A stretch of 64,000 nucleotides of DNA from Thalassomonas haliotis (GTDB lineage: Bacteria > Pseudomonadota > Gammaproteobacteria > Enterobacterales > Alteromonadaceae). The notes under the pieces were generated by a model. That model did not search any database, was not told where the DNA came from, and was given only the letters and a program-made list of their open reading frames with translations. Every line of letters starts with the position of its first letter. Within the stretch, counting starts at the first letter, position 1. Of the stretch, positions 43,419-53,476 are shown piece after piece. The stretch is from NCBI RefSeq assembly GCF_028657945.1, contig NZ_CP059693.1, positions 1,922,001 to 1,986,000 on the forward strand, in the 5' to 3' direction. A program made the translations under genes and the position numbers.

Positions 43419-45167
43419 ATGTTGATCGCATCAAAGAAAAAAATATTTACTACACTCTCATTGTTAACAGTTATTAGCATTTCATCTTGGCTATTAGCAA
43501 AACCTGATCAAACTGATGCGCAAACGCAGACTCAGTCCTATATTATCAGTGCCCAGCAATATGACTTATTAAAGTCAAAAGTTGCTGAGCTCAATGTGAC
43601 GCCAAGCCACGAATTAAAAATCATCAACGCACTGGCACTTGAGTTGACCACAGAGCAGCTGTCGCTGTTAAAAGAGCAACTTGATATCAAAGTGACAACT
43701 AACCATAAAGTGGAATTAAGTGGCAAAGGTCGTGCAAAACTCGCGGACAGGCCCTTGTCTGTGGTTAACGACCTGATTAAAGCGACGCCGGTGCAATACC
43801 AGGCCAGTTATGGTCAGGGGGTTACTATTGCCTTCCTTGATACCGGACTGGAATCTTTTCCCGGGCTTGATGCTAATGAAGATGGCTGGGGCCGTTTTTG
43901 TTATATGGACTTTTGCGGCGCCTATGATGCGATTGCTGATCGGTTCACTTATGATGGCTACAGTGAAGAAAGTGGCCATGGCACCCATGTTGCCAGTATT
44001 GCCGTTAACAGTGACCGGGATGCAAACGGTAAACTTTACGGCATAGCGCCCAATGCCGGCTTGTTAGGCATTAAAGCTTTTGATGCCGAGGGTAAGGCCA
44101 CTTATGCGGACGTTATTCGCGGTATCGGCTGGGCGGTGCAGGAGAAAGACAGATTTAATTTACGGGTTTTAAACATGTCGTTTAGCGGTCCGGTGCGCTC
44201 CTCATATTGGGAAGACCCTCTAAACCAGGCGGTAATGAAAGCCTGGAGTGAAGGCATAGTGGTGGTGGCATCTGCCGGTAATCTTGGTTCAACTCCGATG
44301 ACAGTCGGCGTACCGGGTAATGTGCCTTATATTATTACCGTTGGCGCGATGACAGATAATTATACCCCTAACGATTTAAGTGACGACAAACTGGCGGATT
44401 TCAGTTCGGCGGGTCCTACCGTGGAAGGTTTTGTTAAGCCGGATCTGATTGCACCGGGCGGCCATGTTGCCGGTCTGATGTCTAACCAGGCGCAAATTGC
44501 CCAGGAGCATCCTGAGTATAAACTTGCCGGTAAGTATTTTGAGATGTCGGGGACTTCTCAGGCCACCGCCGTTATTTCAGGTGTTGCGGCGTTAATCTTG
44601 GCCAATGATCCTTCCTTAACGCCGGATGATGTAAAGTGCCGTTTAATGTCAACAGCGCAGGCGGCCCTTAATAACGATGGCAGTTTGGCTTATAGTGTTT
44701 TTCAGCAGGGAGCAGGCCTGGTAAATGCCGCAGCTGCTGTGAACAGCAATGCCAGCGCATGTGTTAACCAGGGAATGGATATCGCGCTGGATATGTCCGG
44801 GCAACAGCATTATCAGGGACCGGTCAGCGTTGATATTGACAAAAATTTTACTATCGAAGGCCAGGCGAATGATTACGTGCCTTTTACCGACGAAGCCGTA
44901 ATTAGCGACAAAAAGGTAAGCTGGCAAGGTGATGTAGCAACGGATATTGTTATCTGGAAAACATCTCTGGTTGAGACCTCTGATAATAATTATTCAATTG
45001 CGAGCGCCTCTTCGAAGTCAGCACTGCAAAGCTTTTTTGAAACAGATATCGTTATCTGGAAAACATCGCTTGATGCCCTGGATACCGATATCGTGATTTG
45101 GAAAACAAATGTTGATTTTGATGCCAGCGAAACCATTCAGGTAAATAACTGGGTTGAGCAGCAATAA
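43419..45167 (+). CDS. S8 subtilisin-like serine peptidase with C-terminal DIVIWKT repeats
   Basis: This 582-residue secreted protease has a signal peptide (LSLLTVISISSWLLA), a propeptide (residues ~35-125, I9-like) and a subtilisin domain. The catalytic Asp is in IAFLDTGLES (~140), the His in SGHGTHVAS (~189) and the Ser in MSGTSQATAVISG (~378). After ~460 a tail of ~120 residues carries ATDIVIWKTS, ETDIVIWKTS and DTDIVIWKTN, near residues 507, 543 and 556, and ends NWVEQQ. The tail replaces the usual PPC or PKD domains. A strong terminator follows the gene, and a structured RNA precedes it. The catalytic triad is complete, so it should be active. Confidence 0.9.
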   Translation: MLIASKKKIFTTLSLLTVISISSWLLAKPDQTDAQTQTQSYIISAQQYDLLKSKVAELNVTPSHELKIINALALELTTEQLSLLKEQLDIKVTTNHKVELSGKGRAKLADRPLSVVNDLIKATPVQYQASYGQGVTIAFLDTGLESFPGLDANEDGWGRFCYMDFCGAYDAIADRFTYDGYSEESGHGTHVASIAVNSDRDANGKLYGIAPNAGLLGIKAFDAEGKATYADVIRGIGWAVQEKDRFNLRVLNMSFSGPVRSSYWEDPLNQAVMKAWSEGIVVVASAGNLGSTPMTVGVPGNVPYIITVGAMTDNYTPNDLSDDKLADFSSAGPTVEGFVKPDLIAPGGHVAGLMSNQAQIAQEHPEYKLAGKYFEMSGTSQATAVISGVAALILANDPSLTPDDVKCRLMSTAQAALNNDGSLAYSVFQQGAGLVNAAAAVNSNASACVNQGMDIALDMSGQQHYQGPVSVDIDKNFTIEGQANDYVPFTDEAVISDKKVSWQGDVATDIVIWKTSLVETSDNNYSIASASSKSALQSFFETDIVIWKTSLDALDTDIVIWKTNVDFDASETIQVNNWVEQQ

Positions 45168-45189
45168 ATTAACGGTTACCAATCATCAT

Positions 45190-45222
45190 AATAAAGCCAC
45201 TTTTTAAGTGGCTTTATTATTT
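45190..45222 (+). terminator. Terminator after the subtilase gene
   Basis: AATAAAGCCACTT / AAGTGGCTTTATT (45190-45202 and 45206-45218) form a perfect 13-bp stem with a TTT loop, followed by ATTTG. Confidence 0.85.
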
Positions 45223-45365
45223 GTGCCCGGCACGGGTATGGAAGTCTATTATGGCAAACCGTCCCAAAATGGCGATAGTTACCCGGATAACCACGGCTCA
45301 GCCTCTTTATTTCTCTTTGTTTTCAATTTATCATTTAGCCACCTCTGTAACAGGTTAATATTTCT

Positions 45366-48300
45366 GTGAAAAAATACCTAATCTCTTTTATTTTATTTTT
45401 TTTAATGTCTGCGATGTCGATAGCGCAGGAAGTGGACTCATTAAAGATTTACCCGGCTAGTAACCCTTTGTCTTATCATTATGTCAAGGCGATTGCCCAG
45501 GATAAGCATGGTTTTATGTGGTTTGGTATGCAGGAAGGTTTATATCGCTACGACGGTTATCAGTTTAAGAGTTTTCATCATGATGCCGGCGATAAAAACT
45601 CGTTAGCCGGTGATATTATCAGTGGTTTGTTGGTGGATAAAAATGAGCGCTTGTGGGTGGCAACCCGTAATGGCGGGGTGAGTTTATATCAGGAAAACAA
45701 CCTGAACTTTCTTAATTTTACCGAGAAAGGCCGGGAGTTCAGTCTTACGGATAATAATGTTAATGCATTGATGGAAGACAGTGCGGGCAATATCTGGGTC
45801 GGGACGGAACACGGACTCAATATTATTTCTTATCAGCAAGGCCATTGGACAATTAAACAAATAGTTAATGACAGCAGGATTAACCAAAGCTTGTCTCATA
45901 ATAGTGTGGAAACCATTTTGCAAATATCTTCCAGGGAAGTATGGGTGGGTACCAATGGCGGTGGTATTTCCATTTTCGACTTACAGGGAAATTTCATAAA
46001 AGTACTCAGTATTGTTAAAGATGGTCGTGAATATGGGCCGAGTAAACGTATTAAGGCCCTGATTGAGGATGATAGAAACAATATCTGGATAGGCACGGTT
46101 GATGGAGGTTTGATCAAATATGATAGCCGCCAATCAAGCTATAGCTATTATATGTTTGATGAAAGCGATTACCACTCCCTTTCCAGCAATAATATTGAGT
46201 CCATGTATCAGGATAGCAGGGGGTTTATTTGGATAGCGACCGATAAAGGCATGCTGATTTATGACCCCGAACTGAGCCAATTTAAACGTTACAATCATTC
46301 GTCTACCGACCCTTATAGTTTATCCAATGATTTTGTCCTGACATTTTTCGAAGATAAGCACCAAATGATGTGGATCGGGACTTTTTACGGGGTCAATCGC
46401 TGGGATCCGAATATGACGACCTTTAATCAATATGATGCCCAGAAATATCCCGCGTTGAAATACGATCTTATTATGGGGTTTACCCAACTTGAACCGGGAA
46501 AAATCTTTATCAGTAATTACAGCGGCGGTATTTACGAGTTATTGCTGGATGAGGATAAAATCACCCCTTTTGCTTTTAATAAAACCTTTAAGGGCATGAG
46601 GATCATGACCTTGTTTGCCGAGAAAGATAGCCTTTGGGTGGGGACGAGAGCGGCCGGATTGTATAAAGTAAACTTAACCTCAGGGAATATACAAAGCTAC
46701 AAATATGATCACCTTAATGAATATAGCCTTTCTGCCAACAGTGTTACCGATATTTTCAGAGATAGCCGCGGTGTGCTTTGGGTATCCACATATCATAAAG
46801 GCATCAATCGTTTAAATAAAGACGGTACTTTCACCCGTTTTACAGCTAAGGCATCGTTGTCGGATAAGGGACCCAGCAGTAATCATGTATTGCAAATCTT
46901 AGAGGATAAGCAGGGTTACCTTTGGTTAGCGACTTATGGTGGGGGGATTAATCGTTTTGATAGCCAGAGCGAGCGTTTTATCCATATCAGCCATGATGAA
47001 CAAGACAGTGAAAGTTTAAACAGCGATATTTCCCTGACCATGTTTCAGGACAGTGGGGAAAATATCTGGGTCGGTACTACTGGCGGGCTGGACCTGCTTA
47101 CTAAAGAGAACTTGCACAATCAGCATTATGTTTTTGAACATTTTAATGTTAAAAAAGGCATGAAAAGCCAGAGCGCCTATGGTATCGCAGAAGATACTTT
47201 CGGTAATATCTGGTTCAGTTCAAATAAAGGCATTTCCCGCTATTCCCCTGAGAGTAATAGTTTTAAACATTTTGATAGCAACCATGGCTTACGGGGCCTG
47301 GAGTATGTTAATGGCTCGGTTTTTACCGCTGAGGGTAATCGTCTGTATTTTGGTAGTGCTAAAGGCTTTACCAGCGTTAACCCTCATGAGATCAGCAAAA
47401 ATCAACCGGCCCCAGAGGTCAGGTTGACCAACATCTTGAAGTTAAATGAGATTATGCAGTTTGACCGCAGTCTGTCGGAGCTTAAATCCCTGGTCTTTGA
47501 GCATAATGACCACCTGATTTCTTTTGAATATGTAGGTCTTAATTATTACGAGCCGGAATCCACCCGTTATAAATATCGCCTGTTAGGCTTTGATCAGGAA
47601 TGGATTGATGCCGGAAAACTGAGAAGGGCAACTTATACTAATCTGCCCGCCGGTAATTATCAGCTGCAGATCATTGCCGGTAATAATGATAATGTATGGA
47701 GTGAACCGCTGGTATTATCTATTATGGTAAAATCGGCTCCCTGGTATTCTTGGTGGGCTTATTTGTTATATATTATCTTGATTGCCGCCGGCATTTTAAC
47801 CTACTCCCGCTTTTTACACCGTAAATTGCTGTTAGAGCAACAACAAAGAATTTTTCTTAAGCAGCAGGTCAAAGATAAAACCCAGGAATTCCAGTTAAAA
47901 AATGTTGAGCTTGAGCAGGCCAATAAACAACTGGAAAATGCCGCCACCATAGATAAGTTAACCGGGGTGAAAAGCCGCCGTTATCTTGATATCTATATAG
48001 AACAGGCCAGCCAGCTGATGTCGCAAATCCATCAGAATATCCTGCCGGTTCAGCGCAGTATTTTACCGCGTTTGTATATTTTTATGGTTAAACTCAGGGA
48101 TGCGAGCCAGGTCAACAACAGCCAGCTGCTAAACCTGACGGATTTGCTGTTATACAGCCGTAACCAGGATGACCTGGTGATCCGCTGGTCGGAAGATACT
48201 TTTGCGGTGATCGGCTATGAAAAAGAAGAAAACGCCCGTGAGCTGGCGATACGCCTGAGTAACAGGTTTGAACATATTCTCGGCGATTTGACCCAGGTGG

Positions 48301-48527
48301 ACATGGCCTATTCTTTTTATCCGTTTAATTTCGAGCAGCCGATGGAATTAACCTGGGACCAGGTGAGTGTGCTTACCGAGCACGGTTTGAAGATGGTGGG
48401 GAAAAATGAACATATCCAGTGGCTGGGTTTGTATGCCCCTAAGATTCAGCCGTTTAATTACTTAGAGGTGCTGCAGGTACAGGAGCTCGATGATATGAGT
48501 AAATTGGTTAAGGTGCAGCAGGGGTAA
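45366..48527 (+). CDS. Propeller sensor protein with Y_Y_Y domain and degenerate GGDEF output
   Basis: This 1053-residue membrane sensor has a signal peptide (LISFILFFLMSAMSIAQ) and about 14 two-component-regulator propeller repeats (IWVGTEHGL, VWVGTNGGGI, IWIGTVDGGL and similar) to ~residue 690. A Y_Y_Y domain follows (YKYRLLGFDQEWIDAGKLRRATYTNLPAGNYQLQI), then a membrane helix (~796-820), a coiled coil and a GGDEF-like domain from TIDKLTGVKSRRYLD. The catalytic GG(D/E)EF is replaced by SEDTF (RWSEDTFAVIG) and no RxxD inhibitory site is evident, so it probably makes no cyclic di-GMP but may bind ligand or partner. Such sensors usually detect sugars or peptides outside the cell. It lies between a secreted protease and a second sensor kinase. 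Confidence 0.85.
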   Translation: MKKYLISFILFFLMSAMSIAQEVDSLKIYPASNPLSYHYVKAIAQDKHGFMWFGMQEGLYRYDGYQFKSFHHDAGDKNSLAGDIISGLLVDKNERLWVATRNGGVSLYQENNLNFLNFTEKGREFSLTDNNVNALMEDSAGNIWVGTEHGLNIISYQQGHWTIKQIVNDSRINQSLSHNSVETILQISSREVWVGTNGGGISIFDLQGNFIKVLSIVKDGREYGPSKRIKALIEDDRNNIWIGTVDGGLIKYDSRQSSYSYYMFDESDYHSLSSNNIESMYQDSRGFIWIATDKGMLIYDPELSQFKRYNHSSTDPYSLSNDFVLTFFEDKHQMMWIGTFYGVNRWDPNMTTFNQYDAQKYPALKYDLIMGFTQLEPGKIFISNYSGGIYELLLDEDKITPFAFNKTFKGMRIMTLFAEKDSLWVGTRAAGLYKVNLTSGNIQSYKYDHLNEYSLSANSVTDIFRDSRGVLWVSTYHKGINRLNKDGTFTRFTAKASLSDKGPSSNHVLQILEDKQGYLWLATYGGGINRFDSQSERFIHISHDEQDSESLNSDISLTMFQDSGENIWVGTTGGLDLLTKENLHNQHYVFEHFNVKKGMKSQSAYGIAEDTFGNIWFSSNKGISRYSPESNSFKHFDSNHGLRGLEYVNGSVFTAEGNRLYFGSAKGFTSVNPHEISKNQPAPEVRLTNILKLNEIMQFDRSLSELKSLVFEHNDHLISFEYVGLNYYEPESTRYKYRLLGFDQEWIDAGKLRRATYTNLPAGNYQLQIIAGNNDNVWSEPLVLSIMVKSAPWYSWWAYLLYIILIAAGILTYSRFLHRKLLLEQQQRIFLKQQVKDKTQEFQLKNVELEQANKQLENAATIDKLTGVKSRRYLDIYIEQASQLMSQIHQNILPVQRSILPRLYIFMVKLRDASQVNNSQLLNLTDLLLYSRNQDDLVIRWSEDTFAVIGYEKEENARELAIRLSNRFEHILGDLTQVDMAYSFYPFNFEQPMELTWDQVSVLTEHGLKMVGKNEHIQWLGLYAPKIQPFNYLEVLQVQELDDMSKLVKVQQG

Positions 48528-48537
48528 AGCGGTTACC

Positions 48538-48574
48538 AAGAGGGAGAGGCCAGGTAAAAGCCTCTTCTGCTCTT
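48538..48574. terminator. Imperfect hairpin between convergent genes
   Basis: AAGAGGGAGAGGC and GCCTCTTCTGCTCTT can pair imperfectly around a nine-base loop, between the stop of the propeller sensor (48527) and that of the hybrid kinase (48687). There is no clear U tract, so this is a tentative call. Confidence 0.35.
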
Positions 48575-48686
48575 ATATCTGTTGGCTTAAGCCGCTAACA
48601 TCTTCACGGGACAGGTATACAGCCAAAACCTGATTGTTGTGAAAACCTTCTCTGGTTGACATCTAACACGCCGTTGTCAGCGGCTG

Positions 48687-51600
48687 TTATTCCTCTTCCG
48701 TTTGCACCTGCTGCTGGTATTGTTTAGGCGTGCATTCGAACATCTCTTTAAAACAGCGGCCGAAATAAGTTTGCGAAGAAAAACCGACGTCCAGGGCAAT
48801 GCGTCCGATCTGGGCGCCGCTTTTGAGTAATTCCTGTGCTTTTTTCAGCCTGAATTCTTTAATGAAGTTATTTGGCGTTGTGCCCAGCAGTACCTTGATC
48901 CTTCTTTGCAGCTGGCGTTCACTCATGGCCAGCTCTTTGGATAAGGCGCTGATATCCAATGACGGATCCGAATAATGCTTGGCCACCATGGCTTCGAGTT
49001 TATTGAGGAACTTCTCGTCCTGGTTGATGCTTTCGCTGGTATCTTCCGCCAACTTGGAGACATTTTCCTGCGAGGTGATACGGCGTTCCTGCTTTTGGCT
49101 ATCCTGGAACTTATTGAGATAGGTTTGCTGTAACTTCTGCCGGTTTTCAATCAGGTTTTGGATCCGGGTCAGCAACTCATTGTGGTTAAAAGGTTTGCTC
49201 AGATATTCATCGGCATTTAAATTCAGTCCCTGTAACCGGCTTTCCAGATCCGAACGTGCCGTTAATAAAATCACCGGAATATGGGCGGTCATTTCGTTTT
49301 GTTTGATTTGCTGCAGTACCTCAAAACCGTCGATACCGGTAAGCATGAGATCACAGACAATGAGATCCGGCAGGTATTCATTGGCCAGCTGAAGCCCTAA
49401 TTCGCCGCTGCCGGCGAGAATACAATGGTGTCTTTGCTCCACTACCTGTTTGATATGGCTTTGCATATCAATATTATCTTCAATCACCAGCACCACCTGG
49501 TGGGAATGCTCAGCCTGGCTGCTGGAGACAGTGCGCTGTTCTTCCAGCAGGGAAGAGACCTCGTTTTCCGATAAACTAATGGGTAATTGTTTCTCCTGCA
49601 ATCTGGGGCTGGCCATAGGGATGGACAGGCTGAATTTGCTGCCCTGGCCCTGTTCGCTGACCAGGTTGATACGCCAGTTATGGGTTTTTACCAGCTCATT
49701 AACCAGGGAAAGGCCGATGCCTACGCCGAAAGTGCCCTGGTTCAAGACATCGTCGGCCCGCTGAAAGCGCTCAAATATCTTACTTTGCGACTGCTTATTG
49801 ATGCCTATGCCCGAGTCGATAATATCGAGAATAATAGTGTCTTGTTCGGTATAGGCATTAACCTTGATAAAGCCGCCCGCCGGAGTGTATTTGACGGCAT
49901 TGGCGAGCAGGTTAAAGATGATCTTCTCAAAGGCCTGGGCATCACATTCTATCCACAGGTCTTCCGGGATCTGACTGGAAAATTCCAGTTTACTCTGGGA
50001 CGACAAGCGGCAGAAAGAATCAAGCGGCATGGTCATTAAGGTGTGCAGCCGGTAGGTATCCAGGGATAACTTGGGGTTATCGCTTAACCTGGATAATTCC
50101 AGTAACTGTTCCACCATACGCACTAAACGCAAGCCGTTTCTTTTTGCCGTGGTCAGGTCGTCATTTTCTTCTTCGTTACTGCTTTTTAGGATATAGCGGT
50201 CGATAATGCCGTTGATTATGGTCAACGGCGTTCTGAACTCATGGGAAATATTGGCAATGAACTTATCTTTTAATTCCAGCGCCTGTTTCTCGGCAAGTTT
50301 GCGTGCCGTCAGGTTGATAAAAGTGATCACTATCAGCGGCTGGGCTTCGCGTACCGCCCATTGCAGCTCAGCCTGGGTAGGGAACTCAGTGCCATCGGAG
50401 CGCACCGCGCTGCATTCCACCGATATGCCAAGATCTTTACGCTGCAGGGAATAGACATTACTTTGGAAATCAAAGAAATAATACATCTCATCCTTGTCGG
50501 AGAATAAAGCGCTGACATTGGTGCCTTTTAATTCCTGCTCCAGGCTTTGAAACATCTGCACCGCCGCCGGGTTTGCCGACAATATTTCCCCCTGGATCGA
50601 CGTGGTGAGGATGGCATTATTGGAGGCCCGCACTATGGCTTTATCTTCACTGTTAAGAAAAGCATCGGTGATCTTGTGGTTGGCGGAAGTCAGCTCCTTA
50701 ATCTCTTCTTTCTGCTCCAGGATGTTAAGGGCCTGCTGGGCAGATATATCCCGGCGTTTACGGTAAATTATATACAGCAGGCTGGAGCCTATTATCAGCC
50801 ACAGGCCAACAACCGCGGCTTGCAGGGACGTTTCCAGGGCATAAAAGTATTGCTGTTCATGGCCGAGCAGGTGCAGGGCTATCATCACCAGCATCAAAAA
50901 CAGGGTATAAATTTCCGGGTTGCTTTCGCGCTTGATAACAACCGGATGTCCGGGATGCTTTAAGGTGATATAGGCGGCAAAAATAATCAGGCAATAGGGT
51001 AACAATTGCATTAAGGTGCTCAGGTAACTCTTAGTCATGAAAATATTGCCGTCAATGGTGACAAAATGCATGATTTTGGCGACTAGCACCACCAGTGCCG
51101 CCAGGGTTAATAAGAAGAAGGTCTGACGCCAGAAATGATCCTGACAACTGATCAGGCAAACGAACAGGCGTATCGCGATTAAACCTGTGATCAGGATATG
51201 GAACAGGTACGAAGGTTTGAGCTGCTGATAGATTTCATCGGAAAACTCAGCAGGTAATAAGATAAAGTAGCCATAACAGAGCACGGTAAAGATAATTGCC
51301 GGTACCCGGCCGCTGATATATTTACTTGGCGGCGCATCGCCTAAATGCGGATTGGTTTCTATTGCCAGTAAAATGAAAAAATAAATAAACAGGGATAAGA
51401 AATCCTTGGAAAGCAATTGGGCGAGATAATTAATGTTCTGTGGCAATAAATATGCGCACAGGATAAAAACAATGGCGAAAATCAGATATTGCCAGAAGAG
51501 CTTGAGCGAGCGCGAACTGGTTTTTTTAGCGCATAACAGCAGAAAGCCGATGCAGGTAAACTGTAATAACAATAGGGCCAGATCAGACAGTTGCTGCTGG

Positions 51601-51692
51601 GAAAACGACAACCAACGCTCAAGCAAAGCGTACGGGATAAAGGTCGTAAAAAGAACTAAGGATAAGAGTTGTTGCTTTGTTGATAGTTGCAA
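48687..51692 (-). CDS. Hybrid sensor histidine kinase with receiver and AraC-type output domain
   Basis: This 1001-residue one-protein phosphorelay has seven to eight membrane helices in residues ~1-310, then a PAS domain (AIVRASNNAILTTSIQGEILSANPAAVQMF). HisKA follows with the phospho-acceptor His in FIANISHEFRTPLTI (~480), then an HATPase (NLLANAVKYTPAGG, DSGIGI, GVGIGLSLV) and a receiver (VLVIEDNIDM with Asp in LIVCDLMLTGIDGFEVL). The AraC-type helix-turn-helix spans the last ~100 residues (SLDISALSKELAMSERQLQRRIK, IALDVGFSSQTYFGRCFKEMF). This architecture recalls the hybrid two-component systems of Bacteroidetes, but the sensor here is a membrane bundle rather than a periplasmic propeller. 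It can bind DNA while still membrane-bound; the target promoter is unknown. Confidence 0.9.
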   Translation of the reverse strand: MQLSTKQQLLSLVLFTTFIPYALLERWLSFSQQQLSDLALLLLQFTCIGFLLLCAKKTSSRSLKLFWQYLIFAIVFILCAYLLPQNINYLAQLLSKDFLSLFIYFFILLAIETNPHLGDAPPSKYISGRVPAIIFTVLCYGYFILLPAEFSDEIYQQLKPSYLFHILITGLIAIRLFVCLISCQDHFWRQTFFLLTLAALVVLVAKIMHFVTIDGNIFMTKSYLSTLMQLLPYCLIIFAAYITLKHPGHPVVIKRESNPEIYTLFLMLVMIALHLLGHEQQYFYALETSLQAAVVGLWLIIGSSLLYIIYRKRRDISAQQALNILEQKEEIKELTSANHKITDAFLNSEDKAIVRASNNAILTTSIQGEILSANPAAVQMFQSLEQELKGTNVSALFSDKDEMYYFFDFQSNVYSLQRKDLGISVECSAVRSDGTEFPTQAELQWAVREAQPLIVITFINLTARKLAEKQALELKDKFIANISHEFRTPLTIINGIIDRYILKSSNEEENDDLTTAKRNGLRLVRMVEQLLELSRLSDNPKLSLDTYRLHTLMTMPLDSFCRLSSQSKLEFSSQIPEDLWIECDAQAFEKIIFNLLANAVKYTPAGGFIKVNAYTEQDTIILDIIDSGIGINKQSQSKIFERFQRADDVLNQGTFGVGIGLSLVNELVKTHNWRINLVSEQGQGSKFSLSIPMASPRLQEKQLPISLSENEVSSLLEEQRTVSSSQAEHSHQVVLVIEDNIDMQSHIKQVVEQRHHCILAGSGELGLQLANEYLPDLIVCDLMLTGIDGFEVLQQIKQNEMTAHIPVILLTARSDLESRLQGLNLNADEYLSKPFNHNELLTRIQNLIENRQKLQQTYLNKFQDSQKQERRITSQENVSKLAEDTSESINQDEKFLNKLEAMVAKHYSDPSLDISALSKELAMSERQLQRRIKVLLGTTPNNFIKEFRLKKAQELLKSGAQIGRIALDVGFSSQTYFGRCFKEMFECTPKQYQQQVQTEEE

Positions 51693-52153
51693 AAAAGGGG
51701 CCCTGTTTTTCTTATAATATTTTATTTGTTTTTATTTCGTATATTGACGGTTAACACGTCTTTGCGTATTTTCCGTGGTCGTTAATCTATAATAACAACC
51801 GATTAACAGCAAGTAGGGATCCTGATTAAAAATTGGTATTTATTGGCAGAAAGTCGAGATCCCGGGCGATTATTATATCGCCATTGCAATATCGGCCACG
51901 GATTGCTTTGCCGGCGGGAGGTTTGACTTATACCGCCGGGAAAAACAGGAACAAGGATTATTTGTAACAAAGCCATAATTTTGCGTTTTTACCGGTTTTA
52001 AAGGCCTGTCCGCATGGAAAAAGTGTAGCGACTCCTGTATTATCCTGCCCTTAAATTTCCCGCTGCCGGCAAACCGGCAGCAGATGTACTTACTCAGTAA
52101 AATGTACTCGCTCTGGCCCACAGTATAACGCCAGGCAGACTAAGGAACTCATC
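51693..52153. other. Intergenic region between hybrid kinase and aminotransferase genes
   Basis: This is ~460 bp between divergent genes. A perfect GC-rich stem-loop GCTGCCGG-CAAA-CCGGCAGC lies at 52062-52081 in the leader of the aminotransferase gene, without a U tract. No open frame convinced me. AAGGAACTCATC before 52154 is a usable ribosome binding site. Confidence 0.5.
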
Positions 52154-53476
52154 ATGACCAATACCAAAAAACCAACAAGCTCGACTTTGTTGGAGCAGGC
52201 TCACACACATATGCCTTTGGGGGTTGCCGACAGTTACCGTTATTGGGGTGAAGACAATACCGTTTTTGTTAAAAGCATGAAGGGCTGTCAGATCACCGAT
52301 AGCGACGATCAGGTTTTTGTCGATTTTCGCCTGGCCTATGGCCCTATCATCCTCGGGTACCGGGATAGCCGTGTTGATGAGCAAGTGATCCGCTGCATTA
52401 CCGAGCGCGGCACTATTTCCGGATTTTCCACCGACCTCGACAGCGATGTCGTCAGCCTGATCAAAAGCCTGTGCCCGAACATTGAAAAAATGCGTTTTGC
52501 CAATTCCGGTACCGAAGCGGTGATCGGTGCGGTTCGTACCGCCCGGGGTTTTACCGGCCGTAATAAAGTTGTGGTGGTTGAAGGCGGCTTCCACGGTTTA
52601 TATGATGAAATGATGTGGAAGTCCGATGTCGATAACTGGGACAGCGCATCCGGGGACAAGCCGGAGGTTATTCCTTTTGGCGCCGGTATTCCCGAAAGTA
52701 CCCGTGAGCACCAGGAAAGTGTGCCGCTGAATGACTTTGCTGCCATCGACGATGTTTTTGCCCGTCTTGGCGATGACATTGCTGCGATTGTGATTGAGCC
52801 TATTATGGGTAACTGTGGCAGTATTGCCGCAACCCAGGAATACATGCAAAAACTGCGTGATATCTGCGACCAAAACGGCGCCATGCTGATTATGGATGAA
52901 GTGAAAACCGGTTTCCGCGTTGCCAAGGGCGGAGTACAGGAGCTTTATGGTATCAAGGCAGACTTAACTACCTATGCCAAGGCTATGGGTAACGGTTACC
53001 CGGTGGCGGCCTTTGGCGGCCGTAGCGACGTTATGGATAAGATCAGCTTTGATAAAGACGGCGTGACCCACGGCGGCACCTACACCGCCAATATGATCGC
53101 CTTAAGCGCCGCCAAGGCGACTTTGACGGTATTAAGTGAAACCGATGCCCTGGCCACCATCAATAAAGTCGGCGCCGATATCCAGCGGGTATTGTCCCGT
53201 GTGTTTGATAAATTTGCTATCGAGCACAGGTTTGCCGGCCCGGATTCCATGTTTGGCGTGCATTTTGGTAACGAAGTGCCGCAGAACTACCGCGACTGGA
53301 AAAAAACCGACAGCGAGCTTTATACCAAGTTTGCCTTTAACCTGATCGCCAACGGCGTGATGTTGGAGCCGGACTCGCGCGAGCCCTGGTTTATTTGCGA
53401 AGCCCATAAAGACATGGACTTGAACTGGCTGGAAGACGTGGCAAATAAAGCCATGGAAAAAGCCCTGAACGACTAA
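52154..53476 (+). CDS. Class III PLP-dependent aminotransferase (glutamate-1-semialdehyde mutase-like)
   Basis: This 440-residue fold-type I enzyme has FVDFRLAYGPIILGYRDSRV, MRFANSGTEAVIGAVRTARGFTGRNKVVVVEGGFHGLYDEMMW, AAIVIEPIMGN, LIMDEVKTGFRVAKGG and the PLP lysine in TTYAKAMGNGYPVAAFGG. It resembles HemL but differs in active-site detail, and is likely a transaminase or aminomutase of another pathway. There is no adjacent biosynthetic gene to identify the substrate. The hairpin in its leader and the terminator after it suggest a single-gene unit. Confidence 0.83.
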   Translation: MTNTKKPTSSTLLEQAHTHMPLGVADSYRYWGEDNTVFVKSMKGCQITDSDDQVFVDFRLAYGPIILGYRDSRVDEQVIRCITERGTISGFSTDLDSDVVSLIKSLCPNIEKMRFANSGTEAVIGAVRTARGFTGRNKVVVVEGGFHGLYDEMMWKSDVDNWDSASGDKPEVIPFGAGIPESTREHQESVPLNDFAAIDDVFARLGDDIAAIVIEPIMGNCGSIAATQEYMQKLRDICDQNGAMLIMDEVKTGFRVAKGGVQELYGIKADLTTYAKAMGNGYPVAAFGGRSDVMDKISFDKDGVTHGGTYTANMIALSAAKATLTVLSETDALATINKVGADIQRVLSRVFDKFAIEHRFAGPDSMFGVHFGNEVPQNYRDWKKTDSELYTKFAFNLIANGVMLEPDSREPWFICEAHKDMDLNWLEDVANKAMEKALND

